A stretch of 64,000 bases of DNA, from contig NZ_BBZK01000014.1 of assembly GCF_001748085.1 (NCBI RefSeq), forward strand, positions 1-64,000, written 5' to 3'. Shown piece after piece: positions 51,337 through 59,771 of the stretch; the first letter of the stretch is position 1, and each line of letters opens with the position of its first letter. Under the pieces are notes generated by a model that saw nothing but the letters and a program-made list of their open reading frames with translations, did no database searches and had not been told where the DNA came from. Position numbers and translations under genes: made by a program. Origin of the DNA: Streptomyces sp. TP-A0874. GTDB lineage: Bacteria; Actinomycetota; Actinomycetes; Streptomycetales; Streptomycetaceae.

Positions 51337-52527
51337 TCAGGTACGTACTTCGAGGAGCGGGACGAGCTGTTCCGCGGCTGTCATCGAGCCGTGCAGCCCG
51401 ACCATCGACGACTCGTTGGGCTCGGTCTGCGAGGCGATGACGGCGATGTCGTCGCGGGCCGCGGCGACCACGTCGCCGATCCGGCCGCGCACCCGGCTCT
51501 CGACCGGGCCGAACCAGCCGGCCGCGATCGCCTCGTCGCGACCGGCGATCCACATCCGGTCGCCGAGCACCTCGCGCCAGACGGCGGCCACGTCGGCGGC
51601 GGCACCCGGCAGAGCGTAGATATGCCGGGCGCGGCCCTCACCGCCCAGCAGCCGGACGCCGGCCCGCAGCTCCCAGTCCTCATCGAAGTCGATCCGGGAG
51701 TCGGGATCGAAGGGGACGTCGATCATCCCGTGGTCGGCGGTGACGTAGAGCACCGCGCGCGGCGGCAGTTGCTCGGCGAGCCGCTGGGCCAAGCGGTCGA
51801 CGTACGACAGTTGGTCGCGCCAGGCGTCGGAGTCCACACCGAAGCGGTGGCCCTTGCCGTCCACGTCGCTGTAGTAGGTGTAGACCAGCGAGCGGCCGGC
51901 CGCGGCGAGCCGGTCGGCGGCGAAGTCCATCCGTTCCTCGCCGGTGAGTCGGCCGTGGAAGGTGCCGCCGCTCAGCGCGACCTCGGTCAGCGGGGTCTTC
52001 TCGAACTCCGGGGCCGTGACCTGGCAGGTGGCGACCCCGGCAGCCGACGCCAGCTGGAAGACCGTCGGATACGGCTGCCAGCGGTGCGGATCGGTCCACG
52101 GCCTCCAGCGCAGCTGGTTCATCAGCACACCGGTGTCCGGGTCCTGGACGGTGTAGCCGGCCAGCCCGTGGGACCCGGGCGGCAGACCGGTGCCGACCGA
52201 GGCGAGCGAGGTGGCGGTGGTCGAGGGGAAGCCGACGGTTATCGGCTCACCCCTGCCCCCGTGGGAACTCGGCAGCAGCGAGGTCAGGAAGGGCGCCTGC
52301 TCGGGGTGGGCTCGCAGCAGCTCCCAGCCCAGACCGTCGACCAGGAAGACGCAGACCCGGTCGGCGGGCTCCAGCCCGAGACCGCTGCTCAGGCCGGGGA
52401 CCCCCTGGCCGGTGGCGACATCCGGCAGCAGGTCGGCGAGGGAGCCCTTGCCGTAGGCGGGCAGGGGCGCCGAGCGGGGGTCGAGCGGAGGGGGATCCGC
52501 CGGCCAGCCGGTGGCGGGATGTGCCAT
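51337..52527 (-). CDS. Alkaline phosphatase superfamily phosphodiesterase
   Basis: 396 residues, ATG 52527 overlapping the DUF5998 stop. Type I phosphodiesterase/nucleotide pyrophosphatase fold: first metal Asp in VFLVDGLGWELL, nucleophile Thr/Ser region VGFPSTTATSLASVGTG, second metal set in YTYYSDVDGKGHRFG and VTADHGMIDVP. No signal peptide, so it appears cytosolic. It hydrolyses phosphodiester or phosphonate bonds; substrate unknown. Part of a DUF5998-phosphodiesterase-tdk run. Confidence 0.85.
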   Translation of the reverse strand: MAHPATGWPADPPPLDPRSAPLPAYGKGSLADLLPDVATGQGVPGLSSGLGLEPADRVCVFLVDGLGWELLRAHPEQAPFLTSLLPSSHGGRGEPITVGFPSTTATSLASVGTGLPPGSHGLAGYTVQDPDTGVLMNQLRWRPWTDPHRWQPYPTVFQLASAAGVATCQVTAPEFEKTPLTEVALSGGTFHGRLTGEERMDFAADRLAAAGRSLVYTYYSDVDGKGHRFGVDSDAWRDQLSYVDRLAQRLAEQLPPRAVLYVTADHGMIDVPFDPDSRIDFDEDWELRAGVRLLGGEGRARHIYALPGAAADVAAVWREVLGDRMWIAGRDEAIAAGWFGPVESRVRGRIGDVVAAARDDIAVIASQTEPNESSMVGLHGSMTAAEQLVPLLEVRT

Positions 52528-53120
52528 CAGCGGTTCTTGGCGGCGACGACGGTCGCCTCGGACAGCGCCTGCGCGAAGGCGAGGGTCTGGCGCACGGAGT
52601 CCGGCCCGTCGCCCGCCTCGCTCACCCGGAGGCTGAGGTCGTCGGCGGTGGCCGAGCCGGTGTAGCCGTGGTCGGCCTCGCAGTTGGGGTCCCCGCAGGC
52701 GGCCGGTTCGAGGTCGATGCGGTTGACCGCGCCCCAGCCGATGGTGAGCACCACTTCGCGGGGCTGGGTGCCCCGGGTGTAGGCCTCGGGGTTGGCCACC
52801 ACCCTGCTGAGCACGACCGAGGAGATCCGCTCCAGTCGGACGGACTCGGTGGAGGTCGTGGCGTACGGCGAGGGGGAGGTCCCGTCGGCCGCCTGCTCGT
52901 CGGTGTGGCTGACGATGAAGCGGGTGGCGGTCAGGGCGAGGACGGTGACGTGCCGACGCACCTCGTTGGAGTCGAAGGTGGTCTCCTGGTGCACCAAGTA
53001 CGAAGCCACGGGCTCACCGCCCACGGCGGCCTCCACGGCCTCGGCCACGAGGGCCGGATAGTAGCCGCTGCGCTCGATCGCCGCGCGCAGCCCCTGGGTC
53101 GTCGTACCGGTCTTCGCCAT
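52527..53120 (-). CDS. DUF5998 protein
   Basis: 197 residues from ATG 53120 (MAKTGTTTQGLRAAIERSGYYPALV); an ATG nine bases upstream is also in frame. A single alpha/beta domain with ASYLVHQETTFDSNEVRRHVTVLALTATRFIVSHTDE and a CGDPNCEADHGYTG loop that could bind a metal. It matches the actinobacterial DUF5998 family of unknown role. The DNA just upstream is a degraded MITE relic, which must carry or replace its promoter. Confidence 0.8.
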   Translation of the reverse strand: MAKTGTTTQGLRAAIERSGYYPALVAEAVEAAVGGEPVASYLVHQETTFDSNEVRRHVTVLALTATRFIVSHTDEQAADGTSPSPYATTSTESVRLERISSVVLSRVVANPEAYTRGTQPREVVLTIGWGAVNRIDLEPAACGDPNCEADHGYTGSATADDLSLRVSEAGDGPDSVRQTLAFAQALSEATVVAAKNR

Positions 53121-53130
53121 GCGGTCCATC

Positions 53131-53260
53131 CTAAGGGCTGTCCGCCGCTCCCCGGCCGGTGGACGACGACAGCCGTGGCAGCTCGCCGCGTCCGCCGGGA
53201 CACCCCGGTACGACCCTGTATGGGCGATGGCCGACGCTTTGCCACCGTCCCGGTCCTCCC
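53131..53260. repeat. Degraded relative of the 28.4-kb MITE
   Basis: Starts TAAGGGCTGTCC and continues with GGTGGACGACGACAGCCG and GCAGCTCGCCGCGT, which align in order and spacing with the left half of the MITE at 28391 (TAAGGGTTGTCC, ACGACGACAGCTACGGCA, CCTCGCCGCGT), and with GTATGGGCGA against GTATCGGGAC. The right terminal repeat is not recognisable, so the element is old or truncated; the right limit given is approximate. It fills most of the 192-bp gap between two genes. Confidence 0.55.
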
Positions 53261-53312
53261 CGGCGGCCACTGGCGGAGAACCTCCGACGCGGCCCACGGC
53301 CCCGGGACGCCG

Positions 53313-56189
53313 TCAGTAACGGGGGAGCCGACGCGGCGCGAGGTCCGGGCTGGCCGGAGCCGGGGCCAGCTGGACAGCGGCTCCGAGCACGGTCAGCCCC
53401 CGGGCGGCGACCACCACCGGCTCCAGGTCGACGGCCACCACCTCGGGATGGTCGTCGACCAGCCGGGAGAGCCGCTGAAGCAGTTCCTCCAGAGCGGCGG
53501 TGTCCACCGGCCGGGTGCCGCGCCAGCCGAAGAGCAGCGGCGCGGCCTGGATCGAGCGCACGAGTTCGGCGGCGTCGCGGTCGGTCACCGGAACCAGCCG
53601 GTGCGCGGTGTCACCGAGCAGTTCGGAGGGGACCCCGGCGAGACCGAAGGAGACCACGGCCCCGGCGGCCGGATCGATCACGGCCCGTACCACGGTGTCC
53701 ACCCCGCGCGGCGCCATGGCCTGGACGACGAGCCCGAGCTCCGCCGCGCTGCCGAGTGACCGGGTCAGTTCCCGGTGTGCCCGGCGCAGCTCGCTCTCGG
53801 TCGGCAGGTCGAGTCGGACGCCTCCGAGGTCGGGCCGGTGGCGCAGGTGCGGCGCGGTGGTCTTCAACGCCACCGGAAAGCCGAGCTCGGCGGCGGCGGC
53901 CACCGCGGTCTCCGGATCGGAGGCGGGGCGTACCGCGCTGACCTCGATGCCGTAGCGGGCGAGTAGCGCGTGGCCGTCCTCGCTCCGGAGGGGAAGGCCG
54001 GTCGCCCCGCCACCGACCGGTCGGGACCCCAGCAGGGCTTCGATGTCGGCCCCGGCCCCCGCCTCGTCGATGTCCTCGAACTCCGGAACCCGGCCCGGTT
54101 CGGCGCTCTGCCGTCGCCAGTTCGCGTAGCGCACGGCCTCGCCCAGCGCCCTTACGGCCCGCTCGGCGGCCGGATAGGCGGGGATGCCGGGGCCACATGG
54201 TTCCTCGGGCGGCTCGGAGCCCTCCCCGGCGGACGGTGCGTCGCCCTCCGCACCGGCTGGCGGTTGCGAATGGGCCGGGTGCCGCGGCTCCGTCTCCGCG
54301 GCGAGACTGCCCAGGGCAGCCGCCAGCCCCTCGATCTCCAGGTGCACCACCGCGACGGGCTTGGTCCTTCCGCTCCGGGATACCGCCGCCTGGAGCGCCG
54401 CGGCCAGGACCGGGCCGTCGCCGCCCCCGGGGCCTTGTTCGGTGTGGTAGTCGCCGTTCGCACCGACACCGGGGATGGCCGTGACGATGACCGCGTCGCA
54501 GAGGTCGTCGGCGAGCGCGGCCGCGAGGGCGTCCCGGAAGTCCGCCGGAGTGGCCGAGGTGGTGAGGTCGCGCGGCGGCAGCGGCTCCAGCCGCTCGGTG
54601 AGGCAGGCGTCGTAGGCGAGCAGGCCGAGGGAGTCGCTGTTGCCGAGGATCGCCACCCGGGGGCCGGCCGGCAGTGGCTGGCCGGCCAGCAGCAGACCGG
54701 TGTCGACGAGTTCGGTGACGGTGTCCACCCGGACCACGCCGGCCTGCTGGAACAGCGCGGACACGGTGGCCTCCGGAATCCTGGTGGTGGGCACGGCGTG
54801 GCCGGTGGGCGCCGCACCGCTGTGCCGGGCCCCCTTGACCACCACGACGGGTTTCCGGGCGGCCGTGCGCCGGGCGAGCCGGGTGAACTTCCGGGGGTTG
54901 CCGATGGACTCCAGGTACATGAGGGCCACATCCGTGTCCGGATCGTCGTGCCAGTACTGCAGCAGGTCGTTGCCGGAGACGTCCGCGCGGTTGCCCGCGG
55001 AGACGAAGGTGGAGACGCCGATGCGACCGCTGCCTCGCCGGTGCAGTCCGGAGAGCAGCGCGATGCCGATGGCACCCGACTGGGTGAACAGCCCGATCCG
55101 CCCGGCGCGCGGCAACTGGGGCGCCAGCGAGGCGTTGAGCCGTACCTCGGGCGAGGTGTTGAGGACGCCGAAGGCGTTCGGTCCGATGATCCGCATGCCG
55201 TGGGAGCGGGCCTGGCGGACGAGTTCACGTTGCCGCCGCCGGCCGTCGTCGCCGCTCTCGCCGTAGCCGGCCGAGAGCACCACCAGGCCCTGGACCCCCT
55301 GCTCACCGCAGCCGTCGACCACCTCGGGCACGGCCGCCGCGGGCACCGCGACGACGGCGAGATCGACGGGCTCCCCGATGTCGCGCACCGACCGGTAGGC
55401 GGGGACGCCTTCCGGCTCCAGGAGCGTCATCCCCTCCGGGAAGGCGTGGTTGACGGCGAACAACCGCCCGGGGAAGCCGCCTTCCACCAGCGCGCGGAGG
55501 GCGCTGCGGCCCACCCCGCCGGGCTGGCGGCCGGCGCCGACGACCGCGACCGATCCCGGGGCCAGCAGCCGCTGGACGGAGCGCGCCTCGGCGCGGTGCT
55601 CCCGGGCCCGCTGGACGGCGAGGGAGCGCTCGGTGGGCTCCAGGTCGAGTTCCAGCCGGACCACGCCGTCGGTGAAGCTGCGCTTCTGGGTGTAGCCGGC
55701 ATCGGTGAAGACCTTGATCATCTTGCTGTTGGCCGGCAGCACCTCAGCGGCGAACCGCCGGATGCCGCGCTCGCGCGCTACCGCGGCGATGTGCTCCATC
55801 AGCGCGGAGGCGACCCCCCGCCCCTGGTGGGCGTCCTGCACCAGGAAGGCGACCTCCGCCTCCTCGGCGGCGCCGCGGGCCGGGCGGCCCTCCGGGTCGA
55901 TCCGGTCGTAGCGGACGGTGGCGATGAACTCTCCGCCGATCGTCGCGGCCAGCCCGACCCGGTCGACGTAGTCGTGGTGCGTGAAACGGTGGACGTCGCG
56001 GTCGGAGAGGCGCGGGTACGGTGCGAAGAAGCGGTAGTACTTCGACTCGTCCGAGACCCGTTCGTAGAAGTCGACCAGCCGCTGGGCGTCGTCCGGGGTG
56101 ATGGGCCGGATCCGTGCGGTACCGCCGTCGCGCAGCACCACGTCGGCTTCCCAGTGGGCCGGGTAGACGTGCTCTGACGGCGTCTCCAT
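53313..56189 (-). CDS. GNAT acetyltransferase fused to ADP-forming acyl-CoA synthetase domains
   Basis: 958 residues, ATG 56189. N-terminal GNAT domain (~15-190: EVAFLVQDAHQGRGVASALMEHIAAVAR is the acetyl-CoA-binding loop). CoA-binding Rossmann domain from ~205 (SVAVVGAGRQPGGVG, then GPNAFGVLNTSPEVRLNASLAP), succinyl-CoA-ligase-like domain (~350-560), and C-terminal ATP-grasp (~720-950: VAAAAELGFPVALKTTAPHLRHRPDLGGVRLDL). This is the layout of bacterial protein lysine acetyltransferases of the Pat type with the GNAT in front. It may acetylate acyl-CoA synthetases. Confidence 0.85.
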   Translation of the reverse strand: METPSEHVYPAHWEADVVLRDGGTARIRPITPDDAQRLVDFYERVSDESKYYRFFAPYPRLSDRDVHRFTHHDYVDRVGLAATIGGEFIATVRYDRIDPEGRPARGAAEEAEVAFLVQDAHQGRGVASALMEHIAAVARERGIRRFAAEVLPANSKMIKVFTDAGYTQKRSFTDGVVRLELDLEPTERSLAVQRAREHRAEARSVQRLLAPGSVAVVGAGRQPGGVGRSALRALVEGGFPGRLFAVNHAFPEGMTLLEPEGVPAYRSVRDIGEPVDLAVVAVPAAAVPEVVDGCGEQGVQGLVVLSAGYGESGDDGRRRQRELVRQARSHGMRIIGPNAFGVLNTSPEVRLNASLAPQLPRAGRIGLFTQSGAIGIALLSGLHRRGSGRIGVSTFVSAGNRADVSGNDLLQYWHDDPDTDVALMYLESIGNPRKFTRLARRTAARKPVVVVKGARHSGAAPTGHAVPTTRIPEATVSALFQQAGVVRVDTVTELVDTGLLLAGQPLPAGPRVAILGNSDSLGLLAYDACLTERLEPLPPRDLTTSATPADFRDALAAALADDLCDAVIVTAIPGVGANGDYHTEQGPGGGDGPVLAAALQAAVSRSGRTKPVAVVHLEIEGLAAALGSLAAETEPRHPAHSQPPAGAEGDAPSAGEGSEPPEEPCGPGIPAYPAAERAVRALGEAVRYANWRRQSAEPGRVPEFEDIDEAGAGADIEALLGSRPVGGGATGLPLRSEDGHALLARYGIEVSAVRPASDPETAVAAAAELGFPVALKTTAPHLRHRPDLGGVRLDLPTESELRRAHRELTRSLGSAAELGLVVQAMAPRGVDTVVRAVIDPAAGAVVSFGLAGVPSELLGDTAHRLVPVTDRDAAELVRSIQAAPLLFGWRGTRPVDTAALEELLQRLSRLVDDHPEVVAVDLEPVVVAARGLTVLGAAVQLAPAPASPDLAPRRLPRY

Positions 56190-56336
56190 GGAGCCACCCT
56201 AACGACTTGGTGCGCGGTGGCGGGGGTTCGGCGGGTGGCGCTGCGCGGCTCGGCCGTAACGGAAAGCGTGGCTGGGCGGAGGAGCCGGCACGGCAGTGGA
56301 CCGGGGCGAGGCCGCGGCTCGCAGGCTCAACCGATG

Positions 56337-56357
56337 TTTTTCGAAAACGTCCTAAGA
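56337..56357 (+). promoter_or_regulatory. Dyad and -10 hexamer of the ptsH promoter
   Basis: TTTTCGAAAA (56337-56346) is a perfect palindrome in otherwise GC-rich DNA, followed by TAAGAT (56352-56357) as a plausible -10, 30 bp before the ptsH start. The dyad overlaps the spacer of the promoter, so a repressor could sit there. Confidence 0.45.
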
Positions 56358-56387
56358 TGACCGAAGGCGACCTGAAGGGCAGCAGAC

Positions 56388-56669
56388 ATGGTTGAACGCC
56401 GCGTCACCATCGGCTGGGCCGAGGGCTTGCACGCCCGCCCTGCCTCGATCTTCGTCCGCGCCGCGACCGCGTCGGGGGTGCCGGTGAAGATCTCCAAGGC
56501 CGACGGCGCGCCCGTCAACGCCGCCTCCATGCTGGCCGTGCTGGGCCTCGGGGCGGAGAACGGCGACGAGGTGACCCTCACTTCGGAGGCCGAGGGGGCT
56601 GAGGGGGCCCTGGACCGGTTGGCCAAGCTGGTCGCCGAAGGACTGGACGAACTGCCCGAGACCGTCTGA
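56388..56669 (+). CDS. ptsH: Phosphocarrier protein HPr
   Basis: 93 residues, ATG 56388 behind AAGGG. The phospho-accepting His15 lies in GLHARPAS and the regulatory serine position is Ser47 in AASMLAVLGLG. HPr passes phosphate from enzyme I to sugar-specific EIIA proteins of the PTS. No other PTS gene is adjacent, as is usual for Streptomyces ptsH. Confidence 0.94.
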   Translation: MVERRVTIGWAEGLHARPASIFVRAATASGVPVKISKADGAPVNAASMLAVLGLGAENGDEVTLTSEAEGAEGALDRLAKLVAEGLDELPETV

Positions 56670-56709
56670 CCGCCGCAGCGTCGCCGTCGCTCCGGCCACG
56701 GCGTCGGCC

Positions 56710-56757
56710 GGCGGCCACAGGGCTCCGGAGCACGTGTTCCGGGAGCCCGTGGCCGCC
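56710..56757. terminator. Terminator between ptsH and the M16 gene
   Basis: GGCGGCCACAGGGCTCC pairs with GGGAGCCCGTGGCCGCC around GGAGCACGTGTTCC-type loop, with one bulge. It lies between convergent genes. Confidence 0.7.
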
Positions 56758-56763
56758 TCCCGG

Positions 56764-58152
56764 TCAGCCCGGGACCACCTCGACGCGGCCGATGCCCAGG
56801 GCCCGTACCGGCTCCTCGATGACCGCGGCGTCGCCCACGAGGACCGTGACCAGCCGATCCGCCGGGAAGGCGCTGACCGCGGCAGCGGTCGCCTCAACGG
56901 TGCCGGTCTCGGCGAGCCGCGAGTAGATCTGGGCCTGGAAGTCGTCCGGCAGATGCTGCTCGACCTGGTCGGCCAGGGTCCCGGCGACGGCCGAAGCCGT
57001 CTCGTACCTCAGGGGCGCCACGCCCACCAGGTTCTGCACCGCGACATCGCGCTCCTCCTCGGTCAACCCCCCGGCGGCCAGCGCGCCCAGCACCTTCCAG
57101 GTGTCCTCCAGCGCGGGGCCGGTGACCTCGGTGGCCACCGAACCGCTGATCGCCAGGATCGCGGCACCGCTTCCGTCCGGACTGGAGCGCAGCACCTGGC
57201 CGAAGGCGCGCACCCCGTAGGTGTAGCCCTTCTCCTCCCGGAGCACCCGGTCGAGCCGCGAGGTGAGCGTCCCGCCCAGGCAGTAGACACCGAGCACCTG
57301 TGCGGGCCACACCCGATCGTGGCGGTCGGGGCCGATCCGGCCGATCAGCAACTGGGTCTGCACCGCACCGGGCCGGTCGACGATGACCACCCGGCCGGTG
57401 TCGTCCGCGCGGACGGGGGGTGCGGTACGCGGCTGGGCGCTGTCCCCGGTCCAGGCGCCGAGGGTGTCGGCGAGCGTCTCGGCGAGCGGGATTCCGGTGA
57501 AGTCCCCGACGATGACCACCGTCGCGGTGGCCGGCCGGATGTGGGCCCGGTAGAAGGCGCGCACGGCCGCCGCGTCGATCGCCCGGACCGTCTCCTCGGT
57601 GCCCTGACGGGGCCGGGACATCCGGAGATCGGCCGGGAAGAGTTCCTTGTAGAGCTCCTTGGCCGCCCGGCGGGCCGGGGTGGCCAGCTCGTGCGGGATC
57701 TCGTCCAGGCGGTTGCTGACCAGGCGCTCCACCTCGCCCTCCGGGAAGGCCGGAGCGCGCAGCGCGTCGGCGAGCAGACCGAGCGCCCTGGCCAGCCGGG
57801 AGGCCGGCACCTCCAGGGTGACCCGGACACCCGGGTGGTCGGCGTGGGCGTCGATGGTCGCGCCGCAGCGCTCCAACTCGGCGGCGAACTCCTCGGCGGA
57901 GTGCTTGTCGGTACCCTCGGAGAACGCCCGCGCCATGATCGTGGCGACGCCGTCGAGTCCCTCGGGTTCGGCGTCCAGCGGGGCGTCGAGCACCACCTCG
58001 ACCGCGATGACCTGTTGGCCCGGCCGGTGGCAGTGCAGCACGGTGAGCCCGTTGGGCAGGACATCGCGCTCGGGCGCCGGGAAGGCCCACGGCCTGGGCT
58101 CGGTGCCCTTCGGCTGGGGGTGGAGCGTCATGGTCGTGCCGGCGTCGCTCAC
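56764..58152 (-). CDS. M16-family peptidase-like protein, inactive-type subunit
   Basis: 462 residues from GTG 58152, overlapping the stop of the upstream M16 gene (GTGA). Two M16 half-domains are visible. The zinc motif HxxEH is absent: the matching place reads RAFSEGTDKHSAEEF. The conserved Arg/Tyr-type segment in the C-terminal half is kept (LREEKGYTYGVRAFGQ). This is the non-catalytic partner of a heterodimeric pitrilysin-type peptidase, as in mitochondrial processing peptidase alpha. Confidence 0.87.
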   Translation of the reverse strand: MSDAGTTMTLHPQPKGTEPRPWAFPAPERDVLPNGLTVLHCHRPGQQVIAVEVVLDAPLDAEPEGLDGVATIMARAFSEGTDKHSAEEFAAELERCGATIDAHADHPGVRVTLEVPASRLARALGLLADALRAPAFPEGEVERLVSNRLDEIPHELATPARRAAKELYKELFPADLRMSRPRQGTEETVRAIDAAAVRAFYRAHIRPATATVVIVGDFTGIPLAETLADTLGAWTGDSAQPRTAPPVRADDTGRVVIVDRPGAVQTQLLIGRIGPDRHDRVWPAQVLGVYCLGGTLTSRLDRVLREEKGYTYGVRAFGQVLRSSPDGSGAAILAISGSVATEVTGPALEDTWKVLGALAAGGLTEEERDVAVQNLVGVAPLRYETASAVAGTLADQVEQHLPDDFQAQIYSRLAETGTVEATAAAVSAFPADRLVTVLVGDAAVIEEPVRALGIGRVEVVPG

Positions 58153-59507
58153 TGGGCCGCCGCCTCCTCTTCGTCGTGACCGTCGTCGCCGGACTCGGTG
58201 CCGGCGGACTCCGCGGGTTCGTACACCAGGACCGCGCGGTTGTCGGGCCGCAGCCGGGCGGCGGCGACCTCGCGGACCTCCTCCGGGGTGATCTCCAGAA
58301 TCCGCTGGACGGCGGTGAAGGCCAGCTGCGGGTCGTCGAACAGCACCGCGTAGCGGCAGAGCTGGTCGGCCCGGCCACCGGCGGTGGCGAGTTGGTCCAG
58401 CCACTCGCGCTCCAGCTGCGCCTGGGCGCGCTCCATCTCCTCCGGGGTCGGACCCTCCTCGGCGAACCGGGCCAACTCGTCGTCCACAGCGGACTCGATC
58501 TCGGGGACCTCCACCCCGCCGGCCGCCTTGACGTCCAGCCAGCCCAGCGAGGGGGCGCCGGCGAGCCGCATAAGGCCGAATCCGGCGGCGACGGCCGTAC
58601 GGTCCCGGCGCACCAGGCGGTTGTGGAGCCGGGAGGACTCCCCGCCGCCCAGGATGGTGAGCGCCAGGTCGGCGGCGTCCGCCGCGCGACCGCCGTCCTG
58701 CGGCAGCCGGTAGGCGGCCACCAGGGCACGGGCCGGGACCTCCTCGACGATCTCCTGCCGCAGTTGTTCCCCGATGATCTCCGGGAGCGTTCCGTCGCGC
58801 GGCGGCTGTTTGCCGTCGTGGGAGGGGATCGTGCCGAAGTACTTCTCGATCCAGGCGAGTGTGGTGTCGGGGTCGATGTCGCCGACGACCGAGAGAACCG
58901 CGTTGTTCGGCGCGTAGTAGGTGCGGAAGAAGTTCCGGGCGTCCTCGAGGGAGGCGGCGTCGAGGTCGGCCATCGAGCCGATCGGCGTGTGGTGGTAGGG
59001 GTGTCCCTCCGGGAAGACCTGGGCGGTCAGCCGTTCGAAGGCGGTGCCGTAGGGGACGTTGTCGTAGCGCTGGCGCCGCTCGTTCTTGACGACGTCGCGC
59101 TGGTTCTCCATGCTCTCCTCGTCGAGCGCCGAGAGCAGGGTGCCCATCCGGTCGGCCTCCAGCCAGAGCGCGAGCTCCAACTGGTGGGCGGGCATGGTCT
59201 CGAAGTAGTTGGTCCGCTCGAAGCTGGTGGTGCCGTTGAGCGACCCGCCGGCGCCCTGCACGAGTTCGAAGTGTCCGTTGCCCGGTACGCTCGCCGAGCC
59301 TTGGAACATCAGGTGCTCGAAGAGGTGAGCAAGGCCGGTGCGGCCCTTGACCTCGTGGCGCGATCCCACGTCGTACCAGAGGCAGACCGCGGCGACCGGG
59401 GTCAGGTGGTCCTCGGAGAGCACCACGCGCAGGCCGTTGGCCAGCCGGTGCTCCGTCGCTGTCAGGCCTGCCCCGGCCTGGGGCGTGGCCGTGTGACCCA
59501 TGGGCAT
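58149..59507 (-). CDS. M16-family zinc peptidase, catalytic subunit
   Basis: 452 residues from ATG 59507, which has GAAGGGA five bases upstream; the next ATG is six bases further in. The inverted zinc motif is HLFEH in GLAHLFEHLMFQGS, with the third ligand Glu about 75 residues on (ENQRDVVKNERRQRYD). No signal peptide, so it is cytosolic or peripheral. It pairs with the inactive-type subunit translated from the overlapping downstream gene, and would degrade or process short peptides. Confidence 0.9.
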   Translation of the reverse strand: MPMGHTATPQAGAGLTATEHRLANGLRVVLSEDHLTPVAAVCLWYDVGSRHEVKGRTGLAHLFEHLMFQGSASVPGNGHFELVQGAGGSLNGTTSFERTNYFETMPAHQLELALWLEADRMGTLLSALDEESMENQRDVVKNERRQRYDNVPYGTAFERLTAQVFPEGHPYHHTPIGSMADLDAASLEDARNFFRTYYAPNNAVLSVVGDIDPDTTLAWIEKYFGTIPSHDGKQPPRDGTLPEIIGEQLRQEIVEEVPARALVAAYRLPQDGGRAADAADLALTILGGGESSRLHNRLVRRDRTAVAAGFGLMRLAGAPSLGWLDVKAAGGVEVPEIESAVDDELARFAEEGPTPEEMERAQAQLEREWLDQLATAGGRADQLCRYAVLFDDPQLAFTAVQRILEITPEEVREVAAARLRPDNRAVLVYEPAESAGTESGDDGHDEEEAAAQ

Positions 59508-59664
59508 GTACGTCCCTTCGATCGCTGGTGGTGCGGTGCTGACACTGTATGCAAGCACGTGGGAGCCCGGGGAAGTTCCCGTAGCGTGCGGGAGCGTGCC
59601 GGGTCGCGGATCACGCTGTCACCCGCTGGGTCCACAATGGTCGTCGGCACCGGCACATGGAGCC

Positions 59665-59719
59665 CCGAACAATATGCGTGCCAGACGCCACAAGCTGATC
59701 AAATCCCCATATTGTTCGG
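59665..59719. promoter_or_regulatory. 12-bp inverted repeat in the M16/parC divergent promoter
   Basis: CCGAACAATATG (59665-59676) and CATATTGTTCGG (59708-59719) are exact inverted copies 31 bp apart, and similarity extends outward for five more bases with two mismatches. The arms are AT-rich against the background and lie 52 bp before the parC start. They could be paired operator half-sites for a looping or tandem-binding regulator, or two copies of a promoter element. Confidence 0.5.
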
Positions 59720-59771
59720 AGCCCTTACGCCCACCCGCAGTCGTTCGAGCAGCTAAGGAGCAGCAGCCGAG

